Positions 45,435-55,558 of a DNA stretch of 64,000 nt are shown in pieces. The first letter of the stretch is position 1, and every line of letters starts with the position of its first letter. Both the position numbers and the translations under genes were made by a program. The DNA comes from Bin25 sp965221765 (GTDB lineage Bacteria; Bacteroidota; Bacteroidia; Flavobacteriales; Flavobacteriaceae): assembly GCA_965221765.1 (NCBI GenBank), contig OZ244911.1:1798001-1862000 (forward strand). The letters are read 5' to 3'. Under the pieces are notes generated by a model. That model saw nothing but the letters and a program-made list of their open reading frames with translations. It did not search any database and was not told the origin of the DNA.

Positions 45435-45956
45435 ATGACAAAAGCAGAAAAGAAGGAAGCAATACAAGAACTAACTCACATCTTGGATAGTACGGATGTA
45501 TTGTATGTTGCTGATTTGGAAGGGTTGACTGCTAATAAAAATAATAGTTTTCGTCGACTTTGTTTTGAAAATAAAGTAAAACTAAAAGTGGTAAAAAACA
45601 CCTTGTTGTTGAGAGCCATGAATTCATCGTCTAAAGATTTTGGGGCACTCGATCAAGTCTTGAAAGGAAGTTCTACCATCATCTATGGCAAACAAGCTAA
45701 CCAACCGGCTAAACTTATTCGAGTATTTCAAGAAAAAGAAGACCGGCCTAAATTAAAGGGGGCCTATGTGCATCAAGGGGTCTATATCGGAGGCGATAAA
45801 CTGTTAGAATTAGAAAAACTCAAATCTAAAGAAGAATTGCTTTCTGATGTACTGGGCTTACTTCAAGCCCCGGCGATTAACGTGATTTCAGCCTTAAAAT
45901 CGGGAGGACACAATTTAATGGGGATTTTAAAATCAATATCAAATAAAGAAAATTAG
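45435..45956 (+). CDS. rplJ: 50S ribosomal protein L10
   Basis: L10 anchors the L7/L12 dimers to the ribosome. The 173 residues begin TKAEKKEAIQELTHIL and include VVKNTLLLRAM and YGKQANQPAKLIRVF, with a helical C-terminus (DVLGLLQAPAINVISAL) that binds L7/L12. It lies 29 bases after rplA and 30 before rplL. Confidence 0.97.
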   Translation: MTKAEKKEAIQELTHILDSTDVLYVADLEGLTANKNNSFRRLCFENKVKLKVVKNTLLLRAMNSSSKDFGALDQVLKGSSTIIYGKQANQPAKLIRVFQEKEDRPKLKGAYVHQGVYIGGDKLLELEKLKSKEELLSDVLGLLQAPAINVISALKSGGHNLMGILKSISNKEN

Positions 45957-45986
45957 AACTAACCAAAAATTCAATAATTAATTATC

Positions 45987-46367
45987 ATGGCAGAAGTAAA
46001 AGAACTTGCAGAGCAATTGGTCAATCTTACTGTTAAAGAAGTCCAAGAGCTCTCTGACTTTCTCAAAAACGAGTACGGAATTGAACCCGCATCAGCTGCA
46101 GTAGCTGTTAGTACAGTAGCTAGTGCCGAAGAAGGGGTACAACAAGAAAATACTCAGACTGAATTTGAAGTCATTTTGACCGCTGCTGGTCAAGCCAAAC
46201 TTAAAGTTGTTAAACTTGTCAAAGAATTAACAGGTACGAATCTAAAAGATGCAAAAGGTCTTGTGGATAGTGCTCCGAGTCCAATTAAATCTGGAATTTC
46301 AAAAGAAGAAGCCGATTCATTGCTAAAAGCACTTACAGAAGCAGGAGCAGAAGCTGAAATCAAGTAG
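45987..46367 (+). CDS. rplL: 50S ribosomal protein L7/L12
   Basis: This stalk protein recruits translation factors. It has 126 residues: an N-terminal dimerisation helix (ELAEQLVNLTVKEVQELSDF), an Ala/Glu-rich hinge, and a C-terminal domain with KLKVVKLVKELTGTNLKDAKGLVDSAP and KEEADSLLKALTEAGAEAEIK in canonical form. rpoB begins 114 bases later. Confidence 0.97.
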   Translation: MAEVKELAEQLVNLTVKEVQELSDFLKNEYGIEPASAAVAVSTVASAEEGVQQENTQTEFEVILTAAGQAKLKVVKLVKELTGTNLKDAKGLVDSAPSPIKSGISKEEADSLLKALTEAGAEAEIK

Positions 46368-46401
46368 TATTCAGATTCAAATCAGATTCATTGAAATAGG
46401 T

Positions 46402-46425
46402 TCTCGAACGCATAATAGCTCGAGA
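46402..46425 (+). promoter_or_regulatory. Hairpin between rplL and rpoB (candidate attenuator or processing site)
   Basis: TCTCGA at 46402-46407 and TCGAGA at 46420-46425 pair perfectly around a 12-base loop. It is the only clear hairpin in the 114-base gap. No T-run follows, so it is not a full terminator. In E. coli the same gap has an attenuator and an RNase III site; a similar role here is inference. Confidence 0.4.
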
Positions 46426-46481
46426 GATGTTTCTGTGGAATAACCCCAAGTAATCAATAGTTATTAAAAATAAAATAGTTA

Positions 46482-49400
46482 ATGTCTAGTAATAAAAACG
46501 GAAGAATTCAATTTTCAAGAGTAAAACACATTCCTGAATATCCGGATTTTTTGGATGTTCAGTTAAAGTCGTTTAGAGACTTTTTCCAATTAGATGCCAA
46601 ACCTGAAAATAGAGTTGAAGAAGGCCTCTATAAAACCTTCAAAGATAATTTTCCGATATCAGACTCAAGAGGTCAATCAGTTCTAGAGTTTGTAGATTAT
46701 TTTGTAGATCCTCCAAGATTTGGTATAGAAGAATGTATTGAAGGCGGTTTGACTTACTCTGTGCTTTTAAAAGCCAGACTTCGTCTCACTAGAGAAGAGG
46801 CAGATGATGAAAATTCTCCACCGATGACCCAAGATGTCTACTTAGGAAAAATACCATACATGACCCCTAGTGGAACCTTTGTAATCAATGGGGCTCAGCG
46901 TGTAGTGGTCTCTCAATTACATCGATCTCCTGGTGTCTTTTTTGGTCAATCGCTTCATACCAATGGAAAAGTACTTTATTCTGCTCGTGTCATACCATTT
47001 AAAGGGTCTTGGATTGAATTTGCGTCGGATGTAAATTCAGTGATGTACGCTTATATTGATCGAAAGAAAAAAGTCCCTGTTACCACACTTTTAAAAGCCA
47101 TCGGTTATGAAACGGATCATCGAATCTTTGATGAATTTGAAATTGCTGAAAAAATAAAAGTTTCCAAAACAGCTCTTAAAAGGGTTTTAAACCGAAAATT
47201 AGCAGCACCAGTATTAAGAACTTGGGTCGAAGACTTTGTGGATGAAGATACAGCCGAAGTGGTATCGATTAATAGAAATGAGATCATCATTGGAAGAAAT
47301 GAAGTCTTAGTAAAAGATCATATTGAAAAAATATTAAACGTTGGAACGAAAGAAATTCTATTGCACAAAGAAGGGATCACGGATAATGCCATTATTTTTA
47401 ATACCTTAGAAAGAGATCCTACCAATACACAAGGCGAAGCCCTAGAGTTTATCTATAAGCAACTAAGAAATGCAGATGCCCCTGATGAGACAACGGCTAA
47501 AGACACCTTAAATAAACTATTTTTTTCAAATCAGAGATATAACTTGGGTGATGTCGGTCGATTCAAAATGAATCAAAAATTAGGACTTGATATCGATCCA
47601 GAAACCCTTGTATTGACCAATCAAGATATCATCCAAATCATTAAAATTTTGATTGAGTTAATTAATTCAAAAGCTGAAGTTGATGATATTGACCATTTGT
47701 CTAATCGAAGAGTAAGAACAGTTGGAGAGCAGCTTTCATCACAATTCGGGGTAGGATTATCGAGAATGGCTCGAACCATCAAAGAACGAATGAATGTTCG
47801 TGACAATGAAGAATTTACTCCCTCAGATTTGATAAATTCTAAAACCATCACCTCTGTGATTAATTCTTTTTTTGGAACTTCTCAATTGTCTCAGTTCATG
47901 GACCAAACCAATCCATTGGCAGAAATCACCCATAAAAGACGATTATCCGCTCTTGGTCCTGGGGGGTTATCTAGAGAAAGAGCAGGATTTGAAGTGCGCG
48001 ATATTCATTATACACATTATGGTCGCATTTGTCCAATTGAATCACCAGAAGGCCCAAATATCGGATTGATATCGTCAATGAGTGTTTTTGCTAAAATTAA
48101 TAAGTTAGGATTTATTGAAACGCCATACCGTAAAGTCAATGATGGAAAAGTTGATTTACACAGCATTCATTATTTGGCAGCCGATGAAGAAGAAAATAGA
48201 AGTCAATTACACGAGCAAGAAAATGGATACCCATTGGTTGAGGAAAAAGGATATGCTGGTGAACGAAGGGCTTTAAATTTTGGTCGAGCTAATGTGTCAT
48301 TAAAAGAAGATGGAACTATCGATCAGAATAGGGTGGTCGTTCGGCGTCAAACTGAATTTCCTGAAATTAGTCCAAACGAAGTTGATTTTCTTGAAGTAGC
48401 TCCTAATCAGATTGCATCAATTTCAACCTCATTGATTCCATTTATTGAACATGACGATGCCAATAGAGCCTTGATGGGTTCTAATATGATGCGTCAAGCG
48501 GTTCCTTTAATTAAACCCGAGGCCCCTATTGTTGGAACGGGATTAGAACGTAAAGTAGCCACTGATTCTCGAGTGTTATTAAATGCTGAAAGAGATGGCG
48601 TGGTTCAATATGTTGATGCTGATAAAATAGTGGTCAAATATGAATACTCATCCGATGAAAAATTAATTGACTTTGATGGAGATATCAGAACCTATCCACT
48701 TACGAAATTTCAAAGAACAAACTATGGTTCTTGTATTAATCTAAGATCGATTGTTAAAAAAGGCGATAAGATTAAAAAAGGTCAAGTCCTTACTCAAGGA
48801 TATGCTACGGTTAATGGGGAATTGGCATTAGGTCGAAATTTGAAAGTAGCCTTTATGTCATGGAAAGGTTACAACTTTGAAGATGCTATCGTTATTTCAG
48901 AAAGAGTGGTTCGGGATGATATCTTGACTTCCATACATATCGATGAATTATACCTAGATGTAAGAGATACTAAATTAGGAGCTGAAGAATTAACTCGAGA
49001 TATTCCCAATGTTTCCGAAGAAGCCACCAAAGATTTAGATGAAAGCGGACTGATTCGAGTTGGCGTTGAAGTAAAACCAGGGGATATTTTAATCGGTAAG
49101 ATTACCCCAAAAGGAGAATCAGATCCAACGCCTGAAGAAAAATTATTGCGAGCTATCTTTGGTGAAAAAGCAGGTGATGTTAAAGATGCTTCTTTAAAAA
49201 CTCCGCCTTCTACATTTGGAACGGTTATCGATACCAAAGTTTTCTCACGTTCGACAAAAGAACGCTGGTCTCAAGCCAAAGAAGATATTCAAAAACTCAA
49301 TGAACAATATGATGAGCAACAGAACAAACTTCGTCAAGTATTAATTGAAAAATTATATAGCATTTTAAAAGGAAAAAAATCGCAAGGTATCTATAGGGAA

Positions 49401-50357
49401 AATGGAGATGAGGACGAGACAATTCCAAAAGGAAAGAGTATTACTCGATCTGATTTAGAAAAAATCATGGATTATACCCAAATTGAAGGTCGCTGGGTAT
49501 TTAACCAAAAAACCAATCAATTGATTGATGATGTTCTTCACAACTATAAGATTAAAAACAAAGACATAGAAGGCTCTAGAAAACGACAAGAAGATGCCAT
49601 TCGGGTTGGTGATGAATTACAAAGCGGTGTTAAACAAAGAGCCAAAGTCTATATCGCTAAAAAACGAAAATTAAAAGTAGGGGATAAAATGGCGGGGCGT
49701 CACGGTAATAAGGGAATCGTTGCAAAGATTGTTCGTCAAGAAGATATGCCATTCTTAGAAGATGGCACACCAGTTGATATCGTATTGAATCCACTGGGTG
49801 TTCCCTCTCGAATGAATTTGGGACAGATTTATGAAACAGTATTGGGTTGGGCTGGTCAAAAATTGAATCAAACTTATGCCACCTCTATTTTTGACGGAGC
49901 CAAAATGGACCAGATTAATGAATTAACTGATCGTGCAGAAATTCCAAGTTTAGGACATACTTATCTTTATGATGGAGGAACTGGAGAGCGGTTTGATCAA
50001 AAAGCCACTGTAGGTATTATTTACATGTTAAAATTAGGGCATATGGTAGATGATAAATTACATTCCCGATCCATTGGCCCTTATTCGTTGATAACACAAC
50101 AACCGCTGGGTGGTAAAGCCCAATCAGGTGGACAGCGTTTTGGTGAAATGGAAGTTTGGGCATTAGAAGCCTATGGGGCATCAAAAACATTACAAGAAAT
50201 TCTAACTGTAAAATCTGATGATGTCTTAGGACGTGCCAAAACATATGAAGCGATTACCAAAGGAGAATCCCTCCCCGAACCGGGTTTGCCCGAATCATTT
50301 AATGTATTGATGCACGAACTCAAAGGATTGGCTATTGATATCAGATTGGAAGAATAA
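46482..50357 (+). CDS. rpoB: RNA polymerase beta subunit
   Basis: This 1291-residue subunit forms one half of the polymerase cleft. Near residues 465-505 the rifampicin region reads GTSQLSQFMDQTNPLAEITH followed by KRRLSALGPGG, with the usual Asp, His and Ser, so no classical resistance change is seen. Other landmarks are PIESPEGPNIGLI, GRNLKVAFMSWKGYNFEDAI, KVGDKMAGRHGNKGI and, near the end, GGKAQSGGQRFGEMEVWALE. The gene is complete and is followed 18 bases later by rpoC. Confidence 0.99.
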   Translation: MSSNKNGRIQFSRVKHIPEYPDFLDVQLKSFRDFFQLDAKPENRVEEGLYKTFKDNFPISDSRGQSVLEFVDYFVDPPRFGIEECIEGGLTYSVLLKARLRLTREEADDENSPPMTQDVYLGKIPYMTPSGTFVINGAQRVVVSQLHRSPGVFFGQSLHTNGKVLYSARVIPFKGSWIEFASDVNSVMYAYIDRKKKVPVTTLLKAIGYETDHRIFDEFEIAEKIKVSKTALKRVLNRKLAAPVLRTWVEDFVDEDTAEVVSINRNEIIIGRNEVLVKDHIEKILNVGTKEILLHKEGITDNAIIFNTLERDPTNTQGEALEFIYKQLRNADAPDETTAKDTLNKLFFSNQRYNLGDVGRFKMNQKLGLDIDPETLVLTNQDIIQIIKILIELINSKAEVDDIDHLSNRRVRTVGEQLSSQFGVGLSRMARTIKERMNVRDNEEFTPSDLINSKTITSVINSFFGTSQLSQFMDQTNPLAEITHKRRLSALGPGGLSRERAGFEVRDIHYTHYGRICPIESPEGPNIGLISSMSVFAKINKLGFIETPYRKVNDGKVDLHSIHYLAADEEENRSQLHEQENGYPLVEEKGYAGERRALNFGRANVSLKEDGTIDQNRVVVRRQTEFPEISPNEVDFLEVAPNQIASISTSLIPFIEHDDANRALMGSNMMRQAVPLIKPEAPIVGTGLERKVATDSRVLLNAERDGVVQYVDADKIVVKYEYSSDEKLIDFDGDIRTYPLTKFQRTNYGSCINLRSIVKKGDKIKKGQVLTQGYATVNGELALGRNLKVAFMSWKGYNFEDAIVISERVVRDDILTSIHIDELYLDVRDTKLGAEELTRDIPNVSEEATKDLDESGLIRVGVEVKPGDILIGKITPKGESDPTPEEKLLRAIFGEKAGDVKDASLKTPPSTFGTVIDTKVFSRSTKERWSQAKEDIQKLNEQYDEQQNKLRQVLIEKLYSILKGKKSQGIYRENGDEDETIPKGKSITRSDLEKIMDYTQIEGRWVFNQKTNQLIDDVLHNYKIKNKDIEGSRKRQEDAIRVGDELQSGVKQRAKVYIAKKRKLKVGDKMAGRHGNKGIVAKIVRQEDMPFLEDGTPVDIVLNPLGVPSRMNLGQIYETVLGWAGQKLNQTYATSIFDGAKMDQINELTDRAEIPSLGHTYLYDGGTGERFDQKATVGIIYMLKLGHMVDDKLHSRSIGPYSLITQQPLGGKAQSGGQRFGEMEVWALEAYGASKTLQEILTVKSDDVLGRAKTYEAITKGESLPEPGLPESFNVLMHELKGLAIDIRLEE

Positions 50358-50375
50358 AACAGAAAATTAAAATAA

Positions 50376-53300
50376 ATGTATAAAACTCAAGAAGGTATTT
50401 CACAAAAAAAGATTAATAAAATTACCATTGGTCTAGCTTCTCCAGAAGTTATTCTGGCCGCTTCAAGGGGTGAAGTACTAAAACCCGAAACTATTAATTA
50501 TAGAACCCATAAACCGGAGAGTGATGGATTATTCTGCGAAAGAATTTTCGGACCAGTGAAAGACTATGAATGTGCTTGTGGAAAGTACAAACGCATACGT
50601 TATCGAGGAATTGTTTGCGATCGTTGTGGTGTAGAAGTAACTGAAAAACGAGTTAGAAGAAATCGAGTGGGGCATATTCAATTGGTTTCACCGGTTGCTC
50701 ATATTTGGTATTTCAGATCACCACCAAGTAAAATGGGTTATCTTTTAGGGATGTCCACCAAAGTGCTTAGTTCTATTATTTATCATGAAAAATACGTTGT
50801 CATCAATCCAGGGATGGCTTATGAAAACCCAGAATATGCTCAAAAAGTCATTGAAAATAAAGTTATTTTAACTGAAAAAGAATATCATCAGATACTACAA
50901 GAACTCCCTCTTGATAATGAAGAGCTAGATTTAGAACATAAAGATAAATTTATTGCCAATAGACGTCGTTTGGATGGAAAGTATTTGGTGATTAAACCTG
51001 GTCGAGCGGTTTGTTGTGAATCTTGGCCAATGGATGGAAATGTGGTTTTTCTTTCTGAAGAAGAATATCTCAATATTTTGGAAAACCTTCCTAATAAAGC
51101 TGAAAATCAATATCTAGACGATGATAATCCAGAAAAGTTTGTCGCTAAAATGGGAGCCAATTGTCTAGCTGAATTATTAGCGAAAATTGATTTGAATGAA
51201 TTATCCCAAAAACTTCGTATCAAAGCTAGAACCGAAACTTCGAAGCAAAGGAAAGCTGAAGCATTAAAAAGACTCGGTGTTGTTGAAGCCTTTAGAGAAG
51301 CCAATGAAGAAGGAGAAAATAAGCCCGAGTGGATGGTTATGAAAGTGATTCCTGTCATTCCACCTGAGTTACGTCCCTTGATCCCGCTTGATGGTGGACG
51401 ATTTGCGACCTCCGATTTGAATGAATTGTATCGTCGCGTTATTATCCGAAATAATCGACTTAAAAGACTAGTAGAAATCAAAGCTCCTGAAGTGATTTTG
51501 AGGAATGAAAGACGGATGTTACAAGAAGCCGTTGATTCATTATTTGATAATACTAGAAAATCTTCAGCTGTCAAAAGTGATTCTAATCGTTCTTTAAAAT
51601 CCCTATCCGATGCACTCAAAGGAAAGCAAGGAAGATTTAGACAAAATCTATTGGGTAAACGGGTAGATTATTCTGCAAGGAGTGTGATTGTTAGTGGTCC
51701 GGAACTTAAAATGTATGAATGTGGATTGCCCAAAACCATGGCCGCTGAGCTATTCAAACCCTTTATTATTAGAAAATTGACAGAAAGGGGGATTGTCAAA
51801 ACCATTAAATCGGCTAAAAAGATTATCGAAAAGAAAGAACCGGTCGTTTATGATATTTTAGAAAATGTACTAAAAGGCCATCCTGTATTATTAAACAGAG
51901 CTCCTACGTTACATCGGCTTGGTATTCAAGCTTTTCAACCCAAATTAATTGAAGGAAAAGCTATTCAATTACATCCATTGGTTTGTACTGCGTTTAATGC
52001 AGATTTTGATGGAGATCAGATGGCCGTTCATTTACCATTGGGGCCTGAAGCCATATTAGAGGCACAGTTGTTGATGTTGGCTTCTCACAATATTTTAAAT
52101 CCTGCTAATGGATATACCATTACAGTCCCATCACAAGATATGGTATTGGGTCTTTATTATATGACTAAAATTAAAAAATCAACGACTCAAGAAAAAGTCA
52201 AAGGAGAAGGAACAATATTTAGTTCTACTAATGAAGTCAAAATAGCTTACAATCAAAAAGCTGTGGATTTGCATGCACAAATCAAAATAAGGACAAATCA
52301 ACTCATAGTAACTACTAAAGAGCCTTATATAGAAACCTCTGTTGGACGAGTACTTTTTAATGAAGCAATCCCCAAGGGAGTCGAATTTTTTAATATACTT
52401 CTGACCAAAAAGAGTCTTCGAGAAATCATCGGTAAAATTTTAAGAGCTACTGATGTACCAACAACTTCTGAATTTTTAGATGCCATTAAAGAAATGGGTT
52501 TTTATTATTCATTCAAAGGCGGATTATCATTCAATTTAAATGATATTATGATTCCTTTTGAGAAAAAACAAATTATTTCAGAGGCGGTGGGTGAATTGAG
52601 AAATGTTCAAGAAAATTATAATTTGGGTTTTATCACGTCCAATGAACGATACAATCGAATTTTGGATTTATGGACATCGGCTAGTGCCAAGCTTTCCAAC
52701 ATTATTAATGAACGAACGGCCAAAGATCGTCAAGGATTTAATTCAGTGTACATGATGTTAGATTCTGGTGCGCGTGGCTCAATGGAACAGTTACGTCAAG
52801 TCATTGGTATGCGAGGCCTAATTGAAAAACCCAGAAAAAAAGCCAATGTAGGAGGGGTGATGATGGAAACGCCCATCAAATCAAACTTTGTTGAAGGCTT
52901 ATCTATTTTAGAATACTTCATGTCCACTCATGGAGCTCGAAAGGGATTGACGGATACAGCTTTAAAAACGGCAGATGCCGGTTATTTAACGAGAAGGCTT
53001 CATGATGTTGCCCAAGATGTGATCGTGACAATGGATGATTGCGGAACCTTGATTGGTCTTGAAATTGAAGCTTTAAAAAACAATAAAGAGATTGTTGAAC
53101 CGCTATCTGAGCGTATTTTAGGAAGAGTGGCTTTGGTTGATGTCATCGATCCTTCTACGAATGAGATACTAGTCTATCGTAATGAAGAAATTGACGAAGA
53201 AAAAGCAGAGATTATCGCTAACTCACTCGTTACATCCGTTGAAGTGCGTTCTCCATTGAATTGTATTGCCACCAAAGGGATTTGTGCTAAATGCTATGGA

Positions 53301-54911
53301 CGTAATCTTTCAACGGGTAAAATGGTACAGCAAGGAGAAGCCGTAGGTGTTATCGCTGCACAATCCATTGGAGAGCCAGGAACTCAGTTGACCCTAAGAA
53401 CATTCCATATCGGTGCCGTTAAAGGATATGTAGAAGGAGAAAATAAATTAGAAGCTCAATTTGATGGTATTGTAAGGATTAGTAGTGAATTGAGAATAGA
53501 AAAAAATCGTCAAACGGGAAATAATATCGTCACTTCGACACGACCAGCTGATTTTGAAATTTTAGATCCCAATACTAGAAATGTATTGACCTCAGATAAA
53601 ATTAGGTATGGTTCTTATCTCTTTGTTAAAGACGGTGATAAAATCAAGCAAGGCGACTTAATTTGTCGTTGGGATCCATACAACCGATTGATTGTTTCAG
53701 ATCATAAAGGAGTTATTCAGTTTCAAAATATGATTAAAGGGGTTAGTTATCAAATTGATTTAGATGAACAGACAGGAAAAGAAAAATGGAATATCATCCC
53801 ATCGCCATCTAAAGAAGTGCCTTCGATGGAAATCTCGAGACCTTTAGTTTCCAAAGCAGGGGAGGACTCTGAGGTAGATTATCAAATCATCAAGAGTTAT
53901 GTACTCAATGTTAGTACCCAACTCAATGTCAAAGAAGGAGATAAAGTAGAACCGGGGGATATATTGGCTGAAATACCGAGGTCTTCACAAAAATCTAGAG
54001 ATCTTACTGGGGGCTTACCTCGAGTGACTGAGTTATTTGAAGCACGGAACTCTTCTAATCCAGCGGTGGTAGCAGAAATTGATGGTGTGGTTTCATATGG
54101 TAGGATTCGTCGAGGAAACCGAGAGATTACAGTAACGGCTAAAAATGGAACCAAAAAGACATATATCGTCAAACTCTATAACCAAATAATGGTCCAAGAA
54201 TATGACCATGTCGAAGCTGGAACACCATTATCTGAGGGCCCTGTTACCCTGGCAGATTTATTAAAAATTAGAGGTCCATCAGCGGTTCAAAAGCATTTGG
54301 TCAATGAAATTCAAGAAGTCTATCGACTTCAAGGCGTTAAAATAAATGATAAACATTTTGAAGTGATTATTCGGCAAATGATGAGACGTGTTCGTATTAT
54401 CGAACCCGGTGATGCTCTATTTTTAGAGAATCAGCTAGTCTTTAGAAATGATTTTATAAAAACCAATGAAGATTTATTTGGAAAAGTCGTTGTTGAAGAT
54501 CAAGGCGAATCAGAAAATTTTAAAATTGGTCAATTGATTTCTAAAAGAGAATTACGAAATGAGAATACCTTGCTCAAAGGCAAAGGGTTAGCATTGGTTG
54601 AAGCGCGCGACGCTCAACCAGCTTCAGGAGCCACGGAACTACAAGGTATTACAAAAGCCTCTAGTGAATCGAAATCGTTTATATCGGCGGCGTCTTTCCA
54701 AACCACCACAAAAGTATTGAATGAAGCTTCCATAAGACGAAAAGTAGATCATCTTGAAGGATTGAAAGAAAATGTCATTGTAGGTCATCGAATTCCTGCA
54801 GGCACTGGGCTTAGAGAATATCAAAATATTATGGTTGGTAGTAAAGATGAGCAGTTATCCTTACTATCACATCCTGAACCAGAACAAAGTATTTTAGAAC
54901 CTACCGAATGA
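50376..54911 (+). CDS. rpoC: RNA polymerase beta' subunit
   Basis: This 1511-residue catalytic subunit has the N-terminal zinc site (CACGKYKRIRYRGIVCDRCG), the RQNLLGKRVDYSARSVIV rudder region, the catalytic magnesium loop NADFDGDQMAVHLPL with three aspartates, the trigger-loop region (MRGLIEKPRKKANVGGVMME), and the second zinc site (CIATKGICAKCYGRNL). The C-terminus SSESKSFISAASFQTTTKVL is canonical. The length is slightly longer than E. coli RpoC, as usual in this phylum. The stop overlaps the next start by four bases. Confidence 0.99.
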   Translation: MYKTQEGISQKKINKITIGLASPEVILAASRGEVLKPETINYRTHKPESDGLFCERIFGPVKDYECACGKYKRIRYRGIVCDRCGVEVTEKRVRRNRVGHIQLVSPVAHIWYFRSPPSKMGYLLGMSTKVLSSIIYHEKYVVINPGMAYENPEYAQKVIENKVILTEKEYHQILQELPLDNEELDLEHKDKFIANRRRLDGKYLVIKPGRAVCCESWPMDGNVVFLSEEEYLNILENLPNKAENQYLDDDNPEKFVAKMGANCLAELLAKIDLNELSQKLRIKARTETSKQRKAEALKRLGVVEAFREANEEGENKPEWMVMKVIPVIPPELRPLIPLDGGRFATSDLNELYRRVIIRNNRLKRLVEIKAPEVILRNERRMLQEAVDSLFDNTRKSSAVKSDSNRSLKSLSDALKGKQGRFRQNLLGKRVDYSARSVIVSGPELKMYECGLPKTMAAELFKPFIIRKLTERGIVKTIKSAKKIIEKKEPVVYDILENVLKGHPVLLNRAPTLHRLGIQAFQPKLIEGKAIQLHPLVCTAFNADFDGDQMAVHLPLGPEAILEAQLLMLASHNILNPANGYTITVPSQDMVLGLYYMTKIKKSTTQEKVKGEGTIFSSTNEVKIAYNQKAVDLHAQIKIRTNQLIVTTKEPYIETSVGRVLFNEAIPKGVEFFNILLTKKSLREIIGKILRATDVPTTSEFLDAIKEMGFYYSFKGGLSFNLNDIMIPFEKKQIISEAVGELRNVQENYNLGFITSNERYNRILDLWTSASAKLSNIINERTAKDRQGFNSVYMMLDSGARGSMEQLRQVIGMRGLIEKPRKKANVGGVMMETPIKSNFVEGLSILEYFMSTHGARKGLTDTALKTADAGYLTRRLHDVAQDVIVTMDDCGTLIGLEIEALKNNKEIVEPLSERILGRVALVDVIDPSTNEILVYRNEEIDEEKAEIIANSLVTSVEVRSPLNCIATKGICAKCYGRNLSTGKMVQQGEAVGVIAAQSIGEPGTQLTLRTFHIGAVKGYVEGENKLEAQFDGIVRISSELRIEKNRQTGNNIVTSTRPADFEILDPNTRNVLTSDKIRYGSYLFVKDGDKIKQGDLICRWDPYNRLIVSDHKGVIQFQNMIKGVSYQIDLDEQTGKEKWNIIPSPSKEVPSMEISRPLVSKAGEDSEVDYQIIKSYVLNVSTQLNVKEGDKVEPGDILAEIPRSSQKSRDLTGGLPRVTELFEARNSSNPAVVAEIDGVVSYGRIRRGNREITVTAKNGTKKTYIVKLYNQIMVQEYDHVEAGTPLSEGPVTLADLLKIRGPSAVQKHLVNEIQEVYRLQGVKINDKHFEVIIRQMMRRVRIIEPGDALFLENQLVFRNDFIKTNEDLFGKVVVEDQGESENFKIGQLISKRELRNENTLLKGKGLALVEARDAQPASGATELQGITKASSESKSFISAASFQTTTKVLNEASIRRKVDHLEGLKENVIVGHRIPAGTGLREYQNIMVGSKDEQLSLLSHPEPEQSILEPTE

Positions 54912-55219
54912 TGGCCGAAAATAAAAAACAACAAAAGTTAGATATTAGTATTGATGAACGAACAGCCGACGGTGTTTATTCTAATTTGGCTGTCATTAAC
55001 CATTCACGCACTGAATTTGTCGTTGACTTTCTTTCGGTCATGCCGGGTTCATCAAAAGCCAGGGTTAAGAGTCGAATTATATTAACTCCTGAACATGCCA
55101 AGCGATTGCATCGTGCACTGGGTCAAAATATTCGAAAATATCAAACTGCTTTTGGAGAGATTAGTAGCAAAGAACCTATTGACATCCCCTTGAATTTGGG
55201 TTTTAAGGGAGAAGCTTAG
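54908..55219 (+). CDS. DUF3467 family protein
   Basis: A 103-residue protein whose ATG overlaps the rpoC stop (ATGA), so it is translated with rpoC. Segments such as GVYSNLAVINHSRTEFVVDF, ARVKSRIILTPEHAKRLHRA and QNIRKYQTAFGEI are those of DUF3467, a family of unknown function that in Bacteroidota is often found directly after rpoC. It has no signal or membrane segment and is probably cytoplasmic. A link to transcription is inferred from position only. Confidence 0.9.
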   Translation: MMAENKKQQKLDISIDERTADGVYSNLAVINHSRTEFVVDFLSVMPGSSKARVKSRIILTPEHAKRLHRALGQNIRKYQTAFGEISSKEPIDIPLNLGFKGEA

Positions 55220-55558
55220 TGGTTTTTGCAATTTGAATTATTCTTTTTATATGAAAAGAGAAAGAAAATTCAGATGCAATGGCTATCGTTAAACAAAGGA
55301 TTTACCATTCTTTACTATAGAAAGAATCTCGCCGATTCATTTCGATTTCGGGAGAAATTGGGTGTAACTCAAACAATTGAAATTAAATCAAAATTAGATT
55401 TTTATTCTTGCGATAAAGAATTGCCTTATTCAAATAAATCTCTTGAGGAACACTATAACAACATGTTTGTAGTTTTATAAGTCCGCCTATTTTCTTTTAT
55501 CGAAATTTAAAGCTAGCAATGGAAAATCTATTGATCGTTTTGAATTTCTCAAAAAAAA
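55220..55558. other. Convergent intergenic stretch; one doubtful 84-codon frame
   Basis: The gap lies between the convergent rpoC operon and dnaN. An open frame at 55226-55480 starts with TTG and would read QFELFFLYEKRKKIQMQWLS to the end NNMFVVL. It has no family that I recognise and is rich in AT-driven residues, so I do not call it a gene. No good terminator hairpin was seen. Confidence 0.4.

Noticed and set aside
51107..51619. 170-codon open frame on the minus strand within rpoC
   Set aside because: It is a Ser/Leu-rich shadow of a conserved essential gene, with no motif of its own.
55226..55480. 84-codon open frame between DUF3467 and dnaN
   Set aside because: It has a TTG start, no recognised homology and residues typical of AT-rich non-coding DNA; described as intergenic instead.
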